A stretch of DNA of 64,000 nucleotides from Telmatospirillum siberiense. GTDB lineage: Bacteria; Pseudomonadota; Alphaproteobacteria; Rhodospirillales; Magnetospirillaceae. Positions 45,526 through 54,652 of the stretch are shown here, in pieces; positions within the stretch are counted from its first letter, which is position 1, and every line of letters begins with the position of its first letter. The notes beneath the pieces were generated by a model that saw nothing but the letters and a program-made list of their open reading frames with translations, was not told where the DNA came from and searched no databases. The stretch is taken from contig NZ_PIUM01000020.1 of the NCBI RefSeq assembly GCF_002845745.1, positions 49,673-113,672 of the forward strand. The letters run 5' to 3'. Made by a program: the position numbers and the translations under genes.

Positions 45526-46767
45526 ATGAATGTCGATGCGATGCGGCGGATCGACCGCTGGGCCGGCGTGCCGCTGTGTTTCTTCCTGACCCTGGCCAGG
45601 CGTCTGTTCCCCTCCCGGCGAAGCGATGCCACGGCACCGAAACGCGTTCTGTTCATCGAGCTTTCCGAAATGGGAAGCACGATCCTCGCCGATCCGGCCA
45701 TGCGCAAGGCGCGTCAGGCGTTCGGCGCCGAGCTGTATTTCGTCATCTTTCGGCGCAATGCGGAAAGCCTGGGCTTCTTGAGGACCATTCCGGAAGCCAA
45801 CGTCTACACCATCCGCGAGGATTCGCTCCTCACGCTGGCTCTCGATACGCTGGGCTTTCTGGCATGGACGCGCCGTCTTCGCATCGACACGGTGATCGAT
45901 CTCGAGCTGTTTTCGCGCTTCACCGCGCTGCTGACCGCGCTTTGCGGCGCGACGCGACGCGTCGGATTCTACCGGTTCCACAATGAAGGGCTTTATCGCG
46001 GCGAGTTGCTGAGCCATCGGGTGGCCTACAATCCGCACATCCATATCGCCAAGAATTTCGTCGCCTTGATCAATGCGCTGCAAGGCCCGGCCGATCAGGT
46101 GCCTTTTTCCAAGACGGTGATCGACGACGCTGAAATCGTCATTCCCCATCTCCCCGTCGCAGCCGCGGCCAGGACCGCCATGCTGGCCCGGATCAGGGAA
46201 TGCCGCCCGGATTTCGATCCGGAAAAACAGCGCATCGTCCTGATCAATCCGAACGCCAGCGAGCTGTTGCCGCAGCGGCGCTGGCCGCAGGAGCATTTCG
46301 CGGCCTTGACCGCGCGCATCCTGGCCGCCTGGCAGGACGTCCTGGTTCTGATCACCGGCGCCCCGGAGGAAAAGGCCGAGGCCGAGCATCTGCGCAACCG
46401 GCTGAACGATCCCCGCCTGATCAATTTCGCCGGCCGTCAGAAGCTGACCGAACTGCCGGCCCTTTATTCCCTCGCCACGCTGATGATCAGCAACGATTCC
46501 GGCCCGGGACACTTCGCCGCCACCTCGGGCATGCCGGTGATCTCGCTGTTCGGCCCGGAAACGCCGGCCCTTTACGGCCCCCTTGGCGAGGGGGCGTGCC
46601 TGACCGCCGGGATGGCCTGCAGTCCTTGCGTCTCGGCCTACAATCATCGCAAGACGGCCTGCCGCGAGCCGCTCTGCATGCAGATGCTGCTGCCCGATCT
46701 GGTTTTCGAGGAAGTGCGCCGGTGGCTGGGAAAGGATGGGACCGCCTTGCGGTCAGCCAGCCGCTGA
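45526..46767 (+). CDS. Glycosyltransferase family 9 (heptosyltransferase-like)
   Basis: A 413-residue GT-B enzyme of family 9. Segments are VLFIELSEMGSTILADPA near residue 45, INPNASELLPQRRWP near residue 245, FAGRQKLTELPALYS and the donor-site NDSGPGHFAATSGMPVISLFGP near residue 325. Family members add heptose to LPS core, but this sequence has an extended N-terminus with one possible membrane helix and several Cys near the C-terminus, so the sugar donor and acceptor are uncertain. Its last 15 bp overlap the end of the convergent CDF gene. Confidence 0.82.
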   Translation: MNVDAMRRIDRWAGVPLCFFLTLARRLFPSRRSDATAPKRVLFIELSEMGSTILADPAMRKARQAFGAELYFVIFRRNAESLGFLRTIPEANVYTIREDSLLTLALDTLGFLAWTRRLRIDTVIDLELFSRFTALLTALCGATRRVGFYRFHNEGLYRGELLSHRVAYNPHIHIAKNFVALINALQGPADQVPFSKTVIDDAEIVIPHLPVAAAARTAMLARIRECRPDFDPEKQRIVLINPNASELLPQRRWPQEHFAALTARILAAWQDVLVLITGAPEEKAEAEHLRNRLNDPRLINFAGRQKLTELPALYSLATLMISNDSGPGHFAATSGMPVISLFGPETPALYGPLGEGACLTAGMACSPCVSAYNHRKTACREPLCMQMLLPDLVFEEVRRWLGKDGTALRSASR

Positions 46768-47694
46768 ACGGACGGCCCGGCGGTGGGCGGCGAAGCTTTG
46801 CGCCTCGATGAAGACGCGGGTCACCTCCGGATGGGCCGCCTTGATCCGCTCCTCCATGCCGCTGACGATGGTCTCGACCCGGCCGGCCAGAAGTGAATCC
46901 TCGAAATCCAGGCTCAAGGTGACGAGCACATCGCGCGGACCGAAATGCATGGTCAGCAGTTCATTGACGCCGACCACGCCGGCTTCCGCCAGGGCGATTC
47001 GCCGGATGCTGTCGCGCACCATCGGATCGACGCCCTCGCCGGTCAGCAGGCTTTGGCATTCATAGGCCAGAAAACCGGCGGTGACCGCCAGGATGGCGCC
47101 GATGATCAGCGAGGCGACGCCGTCGAGAACCGGCAGATCGAGGGCCTGTCCGAGAGCGATACCGAGAAAGGCCACGGTCAGGCCGAGGACCGCCGCGGTG
47201 TCTTCGAACAGCACGGTGAAGACCGTCGGATCCTTGCTGCCATGGACGGCTCCCAGCAGGGAGCGGTTTCCCTTGCTCTTGCGGAATTCCTTGAAGGCGA
47301 TCAGCCAGACCGAGCTTTCGAACAGGATGCCGAGGCCAAGGACGACGTAGTTGACGTAGGCGTCGGTGACGGCGTGGGGCGTTTCGATCTTTTCCAGGCC
47401 CTCGAGGATCGACAGACCCGCGCCCAGACCGAAGATCAGGACGGCGACGACGAAGGCCCAGAAATAAAGCCGGAGCCCATGGCCGAACGGGTGGGTCGGG
47501 GTCGGAGGTTTGGCGGCCTGACGCATGCCGTGCAAAAGCAGGATTTGATTGCCGGTGTCGACCATGGAATGGATGGCCTCGCTCAGCATGGCGGCACTGC
47601 CGGTATACCAGGCGGCTCCAAACTTCGTAACGGCGATCAGGGCGTTGCCGCCGAGGGCGGCGAAGATGACCAGTTTTGAGCCGTGGGCGGCCAT
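46753..47694 (-). CDS. Cation diffusion facilitator transporter (SLC30A9-like branch)
   Basis: A 313-residue inner-membrane cation exporter. Six helices are predicted. The first metal pair is in SEAIHSMVDTGNQ (HxxxD), and THPFGHGLRLYFWAF precedes helix 3; LDGVASLIIGAILAV carries the Asp of the second half-site. The C-terminal cytoplasmic domain ends with a variable tail. The SEAIHSMVDTGNQ block is typical of the SLC30A9/ZnT9-like branch. Zinc or iron are plausible substrates. It overlaps the glycosyltransferase by 15 bp at the 3' ends. Confidence 0.88.
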   Translation of the reverse strand: MAAHGSKLVIFAALGGNALIAVTKFGAAWYTGSAAMLSEAIHSMVDTGNQILLLHGMRQAAKPPTPTHPFGHGLRLYFWAFVVAVLIFGLGAGLSILEGLEKIETPHAVTDAYVNYVVLGLGILFESSVWLIAFKEFRKSKGNRSLLGAVHGSKDPTVFTVLFEDTAAVLGLTVAFLGIALGQALDLPVLDGVASLIIGAILAVTAGFLAYECQSLLTGEGVDPMVRDSIRRIALAEAGVVGVNELLTMHFGPRDVLVTLSLDFEDSLLAGRVETIVSGMEERIKAAHPEVTRVFIEAQSFAAHRRAVRSAAG

Positions 47695-47870
47695 CCCTGT
47701 CCTTTAAACCAATTGAGTGTCGATTGCCCGGCAGCTTGGCAAGAGGCCCCCTTCCGCCGGCTATGTGGTTCGTTGGATATAATGATCTACGGAGATTGTG
47801 GCAACGGCGCGGCGCGGGATGAAAAGTTATTGTTTCAAATATGGCGACAATCTTGTTCTGATATAGTCAA

Positions 47871-47899
47871 TTGTTGTGTTTTTCGATGTATCCTACAGT
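47871..47899 (+). promoter_or_regulatory. Candidate DoxX promoter
   Basis: -35 TTGTTG (47871-47876), 17 bp spacer, -10 TACAGT (47894-47899), in an AT-rich part of the 268 bp divergent interval between the CDF gene and DoxX. The start codon lies 63 bp downstream. Sequence-only inference. Confidence 0.5.
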
Positions 47900-47962
47900 C
47901 GGCGGCAGATCAGGGGATCACCCGATCCCTTAAACCATGACGCTTTCGAATGAGGTACCCCG

Positions 47963-48433
47963 ATGTCCAGCCTGTCCATTTCCTCCCCCAAGCCGTTTAT
48001 TCCCGTTCTCGCTCCTCTTTCCGAGGCTTTGAAGCCGTTCGCCGAGCCCATGCTGCGCATCGCCACCGGACTTTTGCTGGTTCCCCATGGCGCACAGAAG
48101 CTGTTCGGCTGGTTCGGCGGTTACGGCGTCGCCGCCACCGGTCAATTCTTCGTCAGCAAGCTGGGATTGCCCGCCTCGCTGGCCCTGGTCGCCGGCATCA
48201 TCGAATTCTTCGGCGGCCTTTTGCTGGCCGCCGGCCTGCTGACCCGGCCGGTCGCCGCGCTGGTCACCGGCATGATGGCCATCGCGGTGATTCAGGTCCA
48301 TCTGGCCGCCGGCTTCTTCTGGACCAGCGGCGGATTCGAATATCCTCTGTTCTGGGCCGTGGCGGCCCTGTCCTTCGTCGTTCGCGGAGGAGGCCGCTAT
48401 TCCCTGGATTCCCTGATCGGTCGCGAGTTCTGA
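47963..48433 (+). CDS. DoxX-family membrane protein
   Basis: A 156-residue protein with four predicted membrane helices, of the DoxX family. The segment PMLRIATGLLLVPHGAQKLFGWFGG near residue 30 is typical, as is LVAGIIEFFGGLLLAAGLLTRP. DoxX proteins are linked to sulfur/quinone redox or oxidative-stress systems in a few cases but generally lack a defined function. It is single-gene with no obvious redox partner adjacent. Confidence 0.88.
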   Translation: MSSLSISSPKPFIPVLAPLSEALKPFAEPMLRIATGLLLVPHGAQKLFGWFGGYGVAATGQFFVSKLGLPASLALVAGIIEFFGGLLLAAGLLTRPVAALVTGMMAIAVIQVHLAAGFFWTSGGFEYPLFWAVAALSFVVRGGGRYSLDSLIGREF

Positions 48434-48492
48434 TCGGATCGACGCCGCCGGGATGCCCGGCGGCGTCCCCATGGTTCCCCCGGCCAAGCGGC

Positions 48493-49062
48493 CTATTCCT
48501 CGCTGTCGTGCCGCCACCATGACCGGTTGTCATCCGTGGTCCGAACGGCCGGTCGGCGCCTGAGAAGCAAGGCCGCGAACCTGCGCAGCCAATTTTCCCC
48601 AAGATGAGCCAAGCCACCGACGACAGCGCCGATGACCACCTCGCTGCCACGGAACAGACCGGTCATTTCGGTGGACAATGAAGGGATCCGGGTCAGCAAA
48701 ACCAACGGACAGGTCCACAGGCTGACCCGCATGGCAGGACGGCCCTTGGCGCAGAGCGCGCAGATGCCGACACCCAGGCTCAACTGAAGCCATTCCGGGA
48801 TCGCCATGAAGTCGCCGAATTCCGCGACGATCAGGGCGATGGCCACCCCCAGAACGGTCCCCGCGATACGGCCCGTCACCGCGTGACGGGTGGTCTTCAG
48901 ATCCTCCTGCGAGACGATCAGCGCCGACATCGGGGCCCAGACGGGATAGGGCAGCCCCAGACGCAACGCCACCACATAGGACAGCACCGCCGACAAGCTG
49001 CAGCGCACGGCGAAGCAGCCGAAGTCCATTATCTTTTCCATCAGGAGTTCCATGACATCCAT
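48493..49062 (-). CDS. FUSC-like (aromatic acid exporter family) small membrane protein
   Basis: About 190 residues with five to six predicted helices, resembling one membrane half of FUSC/ArAE-type proteins: helix 1-2 region VRCSLSAVLSYVVALRLGLP followed by YPVWAPMSALIVSQEDLKTT and GRIAGTVLGVAIALI. Full ArAE exporters are two to three times longer with a cytoplasmic domain, so this is a minimal or truncated form. Start is uncertain (ATGs at 49095, 49062 and 49041). Convergent with DoxX. Confidence 0.65.
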   Translation of the reverse strand: MDVMELLMEKIMDFGCFAVRCSLSAVLSYVVALRLGLPYPVWAPMSALIVSQEDLKTTRHAVTGRIAGTVLGVAIALIVAEFGDFMAIPEWLQLSLGVGICALCAKGRPAMRVSLWTCPLVLLTRIPSLSTEMTGLFRGSEVVIGAVVGGLAHLGENWLRRFAALLLRRRPAVRTTDDNRSWWRHDSEE

Positions 49063-49154
49063 GAAGGCCATCGTTTTAGGCCAAGTGATCCCCATTGGCC
49101 AGCCGTCGGCTCGGCATGGCCCCGACCCGAAGACGCAGCCTGTTAGACCATGTT

Positions 49155-49250
49155 GCGGTGATCGGAACCGATCACCGCTGCCCTCAAGCGCCGGGCGGGT
49201 TTCTCCGAAACCCCTGGCTACGCTCGCATTGGCTCGCTAGCCCGTTGCCG
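49155..49250. repeat. Dispersed hairpin repeat upstream of the second chemoreceptor
   Basis: The hairpin GCGGTGATCGG (49155-49165) / CCGATCACCGC (49168-49178) is followed by a tract (CCCTCAAGCGCCGGGCGGG...) homologous to 8449-8500. It lies in a 487 bp gene-free interval (49096-49582). The rest of that interval has no recognised gene, RNA or promoter; a riboswitch was considered and not supported. Confidence 0.7.
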
Positions 49251-49582
49251 GCGCTCCACGGCGGACACCAGGCAAAGCCTGCCCGCGCCATCGCAAAATG
49301 GACTGGAATCCCACCAGTGGGGTCCGTCATGGCGGTCGGAGTGACGATTTCGCTGCGGCGGGGCCGTCACGATACCGCTCCGCCTTTCAGTTGGGCCGGA
49401 ATCGGACTACGCTGGTACTGATCAGGGGCGGAAAGGCTGCCTATCCGGGAAATGTCGGCCTTACGATATTGCGCGCCGGGAGCCCTCCGACCGATGCCGG
49501 TTTTTCTCTGAAACCGCGGGAGTTCACCGCTACGCGGTATTTCTTCCAGGGTTTCCGGGTCGAAAGTGACGGGGGATAAGCG

Positions 49583-51667
49583 ATGCGGATTAGGACTTTT
49601 TTCCTTTCGGCCATGGCGGCCGCGGCGGCGGTGGGACTGGTCTCGGCCAGCGTGGTCGTGGTCGGCGCGGTGAACGATTACCGGAACGCGGGTTTGGCCC
49701 ACCGCTACGCCGACGCCTATGGCGCCGTCGCCCGAGTGGCCGAGCGCATCGCCTCGGAGCGGGGCGAGATGAATGCCCTATTGGTTACCGACGCCCAGGC
49801 CGACAGCGCGGCGAAGGGTCGCCTTGACTACCGTTCATCGGACACCCGCGAGCAGACCCGGCAGGCTGTTGCGGCGTTGGAGACCATCGACAGCGAGCCG
49901 GGGCGTCAGGTGCTGGAGACGGCGCGTCAGACCGCCGCCAAGATGGATGAGCTGCGCGCGAGCGTAACCACGCAGGCCCAGCGCGCCAAGGCGGATCGCG
50001 ACCCGGCGCTGACGGGCGGTTTGGTCCCGACGACCAGCAAGCTCATTGACGGCCTGACGCAGAATCTGGATCTGCTGCACCGACAGATTTCCGAGGTGGA
50101 CGGCAAGGGCAGTCAGCTGCTCATCCTGGCCCGTGCCTCCATCGACATGCGGGTTTGGGCCGGTCAGCGCGGGGTGATCCTGTCGGCGCTGTATGCCGGC
50201 CGCAAGACGGCCCCGCGAGAGACTCAAGGCCAATTGACCGGTCTGACCGGCCGCATCGACGAGAACTGGCGGCAGATCAGGTTCCTGGCCGAGGAAGTCG
50301 GTTCTTCCGATCTGCTGGCGACGGCGCTGCAGAAGACCGAGGCCGACTATTTCCGCAACGCGGTATCGCTCTATGGACCCGTCATGCTGGGCGTCACCGG
50401 CGAGGCGGCCTATCCCGAGGATTTCACGGCCTTCCGCAAGACGCAGCTCGAAGTCTTGCTGCCGGCCACGACCTTGCCGCGTGACGCCGCCATCGCCGAA
50501 CTGCTGAAACGCACCGACGCCAATCAGGCGGCGGCGGCGGGGCACCTGGCGTGGTCGCTGGGTCTGGTGCTGCTGACCATCGGCATCTGCGCGGTCCTGT
50601 CCGTTCTGTTCGAGCGGCGGGTGCTGACGCCCTTGGCCATCCTGACCCGGGTGATCGTCCGGCTGTCCTCGGGCGATCGCGATGCCGACGTGCCGTCCCA
50701 GGAATTCAGCGGCGAAATGAGCAAGCTGGCGGGCGAAATCGCCACCCTATGCGCCAATGCCCGGCAAGCCGCCGCGCTGGCCGAGGAAAACGCCGCCAAC
50801 CAGCGCGACCGCGAGCGGCATACCGTCGAAATCGAAAAGGTCTGTTCCGGCTTCTACGGCGAAAGCCGGGACCTGATCGCCGGCATGAGCGATTCGGCTC
50901 GCCAGGCCGTGGCCCAGGCCCGCTCGACCGAGGACATGGCCGCCGATGTCAAGAGCCGGGTGTCGGCGGCGGCCACCTCGGCCTCGCAGGCCTCGTCCGG
51001 GGTGGAAACGGTGGCCGCCGCCGCCGAGGAGATGGCGGCGTCGATCAGCGAAATCACCAGCCAGGTGTCGCGGGTGTCCGAGGTGGCGTCCCGCGCCGTC
51101 GCCGAGGTCGATGACGCCAGCCGGCGCATCGCCGGCCTGGAGGAAGCGACATCGCGCATCGGCGATATCCTGCGCCTGATCACCGACATCGCCGGCCAGA
51201 CCAATCTGCTGGCGCTCAACGCCACCATCGAGGCGGCTCGCGCCGGCGACGCCGGAAAGGGCTTCGCCGTGGTGGCCGGCGAGGTCAAGGCTTTGGCCAC
51301 CCAGACCGCCAAGGCCACCGACGAGATCTCCGGCCAGATCGGCGCCATCCAGAAGATGACCGGCGACTCGGTGCACAGCATCCGCAACGTCGGCGCCACC
51401 ATCGGCCAAATCGACGAGTTCGCCTCGGCGGTCAGCGCGGCGGTGCAGCAGCAGGGACAGACCACCAAGGAAATCGCCCGCAGCGTGCAGGGCGCGGCGG
51501 AGAATACCCGCGAGGTGTCCGAGGCGGTGGCCCATGCCGCCGATGTCATGAGCCGTACCGAACAGGCCTCGCAGGACCTGGTGGCCCACATGGACACCCT
51601 GGGGCAGCGCGCCGAAAGCCTTACCGGCGGCCTGGCCCGCTTCCTGGGCGAGGTGCGGACGGTTTAG
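49583..51667 (+). CDS. Methyl-accepting chemotaxis protein
   Basis: A 694-residue receptor. An N-terminal helix (about residues 8-30) leads to a roughly 290-residue periplasmic region that is mostly helical and lacks a recognisable Cache or PAS core; a second helix (about 323-343, [20 protein letters not shown]) is followed by a HAMP-like linker and the signalling domain with tip [20 protein letters not shown] and [20 protein letters not shown]. The C-terminus lacks a CheR-tethering pentapeptide. Ligand is unknown. A long gene-free leader precedes it. Confidence 0.9.
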   Translation: MRIRTFFLSAMAAAAAVGLVSASVVVVGAVNDYRNAGLAHRYADAYGAVARVAERIASERGEMNALLVTDAQADSAAKGRLDYRSSDTREQTRQAVAALETIDSEPGRQVLETARQTAAKMDELRASVTTQAQRAKADRDPALTGGLVPTTSKLIDGLTQNLDLLHRQISEVDGKGSQLLILARASIDMRVWAGQRGVILSALYAGRKTAPRETQGQLTGLTGRIDENWRQIRFLAEEVGSSDLLATALQKTEADYFRNAVSLYGPVMLGVTGEAAYPEDFTAFRKTQLEVLLPATTLPRDAAIAELLKRTDANQAAAAGHLAWSLGLVLLTIGICAVLSVLFERRVLTPLAILTRVIVRLSSGDRDADVPSQEFSGEMSKLAGEIATLCANARQAAALAEENAANQRDRERHTVEIEKVCSGFYGESRDLIAGMSDSARQAVAQARSTEDMAADVKSRVSAAATSASQASSGVETVAAAAEEMAASISEITSQVSRVSEVASRAVAEVDDASRRIAGLEEATSRIGDILRLITDIAGQTNLLALNATIEAARAGDAGKGFAVVAGEVKALATQTAKATDEISGQIGAIQKMTGDSVHSIRNVGATIGQIDEFASAVSAAVQQQGQTTKEIARSVQGAAENTREVSEAVAHAADVMSRTEQASQDLVAHMDTLGQRAESLTGGLARFLGEVRTV

Positions 51668-51739
51668 GCGCTGGGGCGGCGGCGGGAATGCAAGCGTCCT
51701 TTCTCGACCGCCGCACCCTCCCAACAAGACCACTGTCCT

Positions 51740-51918
51740 CTGGCGGTCGTTCGGTCCTCGGTCTATAGTCGCCGTCACGTTTCCATATTGGAGACATGAC
51801 GGCCGTGATCGTCCACATCTCTACTGTTGTCTTTCATGGAATCGATGCCCCTCCCGTTGACGTGCGGTGTCAATTGAGCAGTGGCCTGCCGGCCCGAACT
51901 GTTATCCCATTGGGATGA
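51740..51918 (+). pseudogene. Remnant duplicate of the comM promoter and 5' end
   Basis: A 40-codon frame (51796-51918) encodes MTAVIVHISTVVFHGI then PPVDVRCQLSSGLPAR, closely matching the first 35 residues of comM (53052 onward), after which similarity stops at about 51905. Upstream bases also match: CTATAGTCGCCGTCACGTTTCC here and TTATAGTCTCCGATCATTTCC before comM. Three extra codons and scattered substitutions show it is an old or foreign copy. The toxin-antitoxin pair lies between the two copies. Confidence 0.8.
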
Positions 51919-51955
51919 CGACGGCCTTGTTATCCCAATGGGATCCCACTATATT
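51904..51955 (+). promoter_or_regulatory. Toxin-antitoxin promoter with two operators
   Basis: -35 TTGTTA (51927-51932), 17 bp spacer, -10 TATATT (51950-51955). Two 13-bp palindromes, ATCCCATTGGGAT (51904-51916) and ATCCCAATGGGAT (51932-51944), lie 28 bp centre to centre; the second fills the promoter spacer. They differ only in the middle base. This fits autorepression by the ribbon-helix-helix antitoxin or its complex. The first operator overlaps the end of the comM-remnant frame. Confidence 0.75.
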
Positions 51956-51974
51956 GCCAGGAAAGATCGATCAC

Positions 51975-52283
51975 ATGACAGGAGTCGACCGACACATGGC
52001 CCAGACCGGACCCGAGAGCCGCCTCAACATGCGGGTTGCCCCAGACCAAAAGGCCCTTATCGAACAGGCCGCGTCGGCGCGCGGCCTCGACGTCACTGCA
52101 TTCGTGCTGTCCGCCGCCGTGCGGGAAGCCGAGATGGCGCTGACGGAACGGACATATTTTGTTCTTGACGCCGAAAACTATGACCGCTTCCTGGCCCTTT
52201 TGGATCGCCCGGTTCAGGAGAAACCGGAGGTGGCCGCTTTACGCGAAAGGGTAAAGATGGGCAAATGGATCGTTAACGAATGA
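51975..52283 (+). CDS. DUF1778 (TacA-like) antitoxin
   Basis: About 102 residues. The N-terminal half is a ribbon-helix-helix region (ESRLNMRVAPDQKALIEQAA, GLDVTAFVLSAAVREAE) and the C-terminal half binds the toxin (TYFVLDAENYDRFLALLDRP), the usual DUF1778 layout. Start at 51975 follows GGAAAG; an ATG at 51996 is an alternative. It overlaps the toxin start by 4 bp. It should neutralise the acetyltransferase toxin and repress its own promoter through the paired palindromes upstream. Confidence 0.88.
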   Translation: MTGVDRHMAQTGPESRLNMRVAPDQKALIEQAASARGLDVTAFVLSAAVREAEMALTERTYFVLDAENYDRFLALLDRPVQEKPEVAALRERVKMGKWIVNE

Positions 52284-52801
52284 CATCTCCAAAGATCGCC
52301 GTCAGGTTTGAGGTGCTCGGACGTCAGCACGACGTCAGCGCCTTCGACTGCGGGCGCGATTCTCTGGATACATATCTACGCGATCACGCCCTGTCCGCCC
52401 CGGCCCACGGCCTGGGACGGACGTGGGTGGCAGTTGATGACCAGCGCTCGCCGCTGGCCTATTACACACTATCTCTCGCCACGTTTGCCCGCGCCGATGC
52501 CCCTTTACGCGTCGCCAACGGTATGCCGGCGTATCCGATACCGGCGCTGCTACTCGCCCGCCTTGCGGTTACCCGCTCGGTTCAAGGCCAGAGTTTGGGG
52601 TTGGTCTGTCTTGATGCGGCGATGAAACGCGCCGTCACGATTGCCCGCAGTCCGGACGGCCTGCCCGTCCGCTGTCTCATGGTCCATGCCATCGATTCCC
52701 TCGCCGCCGAGTTTTACCGGAAGCGAGGGTTCGAAGCTTCCCCGACCAATCCACTGCACCTGTTCATGCTGCTGAAAGACCTCGAAGCCTATTACGGCTG
52801 A
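52280..52801 (+). CDS. GNAT acetyltransferase toxin (TacT/AtaT-like)
   Basis: A 173-residue GNAT protein of the TA-system branch. Features are FDCGRDSLDTYLRDHA near residue 22, ARLAVTRSVQGQSLG near residue 92 (acetyl-CoA loop) and AAEFYRKRGFEASP near residue 142 with the catalytic Tyr. Relatives acetylate the amino group of charged tRNAs and stop translation. It begins in the antitoxin stop (ATGA). It is followed by 250 bp without a gene and then comM. Confidence 0.9.
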   Translation: MTSPKIAVRFEVLGRQHDVSAFDCGRDSLDTYLRDHALSAPAHGLGRTWVAVDDQRSPLAYYTLSLATFARADAPLRVANGMPAYPIPALLLARLAVTRSVQGQSLGLVCLDAAMKRAVTIARSPDGLPVRCLMVHAIDSLAAEFYRKRGFEASPTNPLHLFMLLKDLEAYYG

Positions 52802-53051
52802 TCGAGAAGGACGCAATCGCTTGTGCCGCCGGCTGAGTTACGGAATTACGGTGACAGCTTATTTAATTATCCTGGCCCGCCTGACGGCATCCCGCCGCCG
52901 TCGCGGGGTTTGGGGCCGCGTTTTCGCGGAGCCAACGGGCGATGCAGAGTTTCCTCCAGGGTGACGATACCCAACGCTTAAACCTACTGGCTGTCGCTTC
53001 GCCTCCGCGTTATAGTCTCCGATCATTTCCATTTCGGATACAATTCGGCCG

Positions 53052-54599
53052 ATGACCGCCCACATCAGTACCGTCGCCTTCCAGGGCATCGAGGTCCTTC
53101 CCGTCGACGTGCAGTGCCAATTGAGCAACGGTCTGCCGGCGCTCACCGTCGTCGGTCTGCCCGACAAGGCGGTGGCCGAAAGCCGGGAGCGGGTCCGCGC
53201 CGCCTTGCAGGCCTTGGGGTTGGCCCTGCCGCCCAAGCGCATCACCCTCAATCTGGCGCCGGCCGACCTGCAGAAGGAGGGCAGTCATTACGATCTGCCC
53301 ATCGCGCTGGCCCTGCTGCTGGCCATGGATATCCTGCCGATCGAGGAATTGTGCCGCTACATGGCCCTGGGCGAACTGGGATTGGACGGGCAACTGGCGC
53401 CGGTCTCCGGCGTCCTGGCCGCCGCCGTGGCGGCGGCGGCCAGCGACCGCGGCCTGATCTGCCCGGCGGCGCAGGGCCCGGAAGCGGCGTGGAGCGGTAC
53501 GGAAATTCTGGCGCCCGCCGGACTGCTGGGACTGATCAATCATTTCAAGGGCCATCAGATCCTCGCCCGTCCCGTTCCGCTGCTTGCCGCCGAGGGCGGC
53601 CCCCCGCCCGACCTCATCGAGGTCAAGGGGCAGGAAACCGCCAAACGCGCCCTCGAAGTGGCGGCCGCCGGCGGCCACAACCTGCTGATGATCGGCCCGC
53701 CGGGATCCGGAAAGTCGATGCTGGCGGCCCGTCTGCCGGGGTTGCTTCCGCCCTTGGAACCGGCCGAGGCGCTGGAAATCAGCACGATCCACAGTCTGGC
53801 CGGGCAATTGGCCGAGGGTCGCCTGCTGCGGCATCGGCCGTTCAGGGAACCCCATCACTCGGCATCGGTGGCCGCCCTGGTCGGCGGCGGACAACGCGCC
53901 CGGCCGGGAGAGATTTCCCTCGCCCATCTCGGGGTGCTTTTCCTGGATGAGTTGCCCGAATTCCAGCGCGGCGCCCTGGAAGCCCTGCGCCAGCCGCTGG
54001 AAAGCGGCCGGATCACCGTGGCCCGGGCCAACGCCCACGTTTCCTATCCCGCCCGCGTGCAATTGGTCGCCGCGATGAACCCCTGCAAATGCGGCTATCT
54101 GGGCGATGCGCGGATGGGCTGCGCCCGGGCGCCGAAATGCGGGGCAGACTATCAGGCCCGGATTTCCGGCCCGCTGTTCGACCGCATCGATCTTCACGTC
54201 ACGGTGCCGGCCCTCAATCCCGCCGACCTGTCGCTGCCGCCGCCGCGAGAGGCCAGTGCCGCCGTGGCGGCCAGGGTGGCCCGCGCCCGCGTCCTGCAGG
54301 CGGCCCGTTTCGCCGCCGCGGCGCCGGATCGGATCATCCGGACCAACGCCGAGGCGGACGGTGCCCTCCTCGAAAGCTGCACGCCGATCGACGAGGCGGC
54401 GCGGCGCCTGCTGATGGATGCGGCCGAACGAATGCATCTGTCGGCGCGCGGCTATCACCGGGTCCTCAAGGTCGGACGGACCTTGGCCGATCTGGCGGAC
54501 AGCCCGGCCATCGGCCGGATCCATATCGCCGAAGCCCTGTCTTTCCGGCGGACCGGAGCTGGATTGGAGTCTGGGATGTCGGAGCGCCCCTTGAAATAG
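53052..54599 (+). CDS. comM: YifB/ComM-family AAA+ ATPase (Mg-chelatase-like)
   Basis: A 515-residue hexameric helicase-like AAA+ protein that promotes branch migration during integration of transforming DNA. The N-terminal ChlI-like domain opens ISTVAFQGIEVLPVDVQCQL; Walker A is IGPPGSGKSMLA, Walker B is LGVLFLDELPEF, and a Cys-bearing MNPCKCGYLGD is present. The C-terminal Mg_chelatase_C domain is complete. A separate fragment of its 5' end lies upstream of the toxin-antitoxin pair. The next gene starts 53 bp later. Confidence 0.94.
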   Translation: MTAHISTVAFQGIEVLPVDVQCQLSNGLPALTVVGLPDKAVAESRERVRAALQALGLALPPKRITLNLAPADLQKEGSHYDLPIALALLLAMDILPIEELCRYMALGELGLDGQLAPVSGVLAAAVAAAASDRGLICPAAQGPEAAWSGTEILAPAGLLGLINHFKGHQILARPVPLLAAEGGPPPDLIEVKGQETAKRALEVAAAGGHNLLMIGPPGSGKSMLAARLPGLLPPLEPAEALEISTIHSLAGQLAEGRLLRHRPFREPHHSASVAALVGGGQRARPGEISLAHLGVLFLDELPEFQRGALEALRQPLESGRITVARANAHVSYPARVQLVAAMNPCKCGYLGDARMGCARAPKCGADYQARISGPLFDRIDLHVTVPALNPADLSLPPPREASAAVAARVARARVLQAARFAAAAPDRIIRTNAEADGALLESCTPIDEAARRLLMDAAERMHLSARGYHRVLKVGRTLADLADSPAIGRIHIAEALSFRRTGAGLESGMSERPLK

Positions 54600-54652
54600 G
54601 TCCGGCCGATGCGGAGAATGGCGGAATCGACCCCATCGTTGGAAACAGCCCC

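Noticed and set aside
49096..49582. Riboswitch (c-di-GMP type) before the second chemoreceptor
   Set aside because: The conserved core and tetraloop-receptor pattern could not be fitted; only the dispersed hairpin is clear.
51867..51974. Upstream extension of the antitoxin reading frame
   Set aside because: The extension covers the promoter and both operators and lacks a ribosome site; its sequence is not like DUF1778 N-termini.
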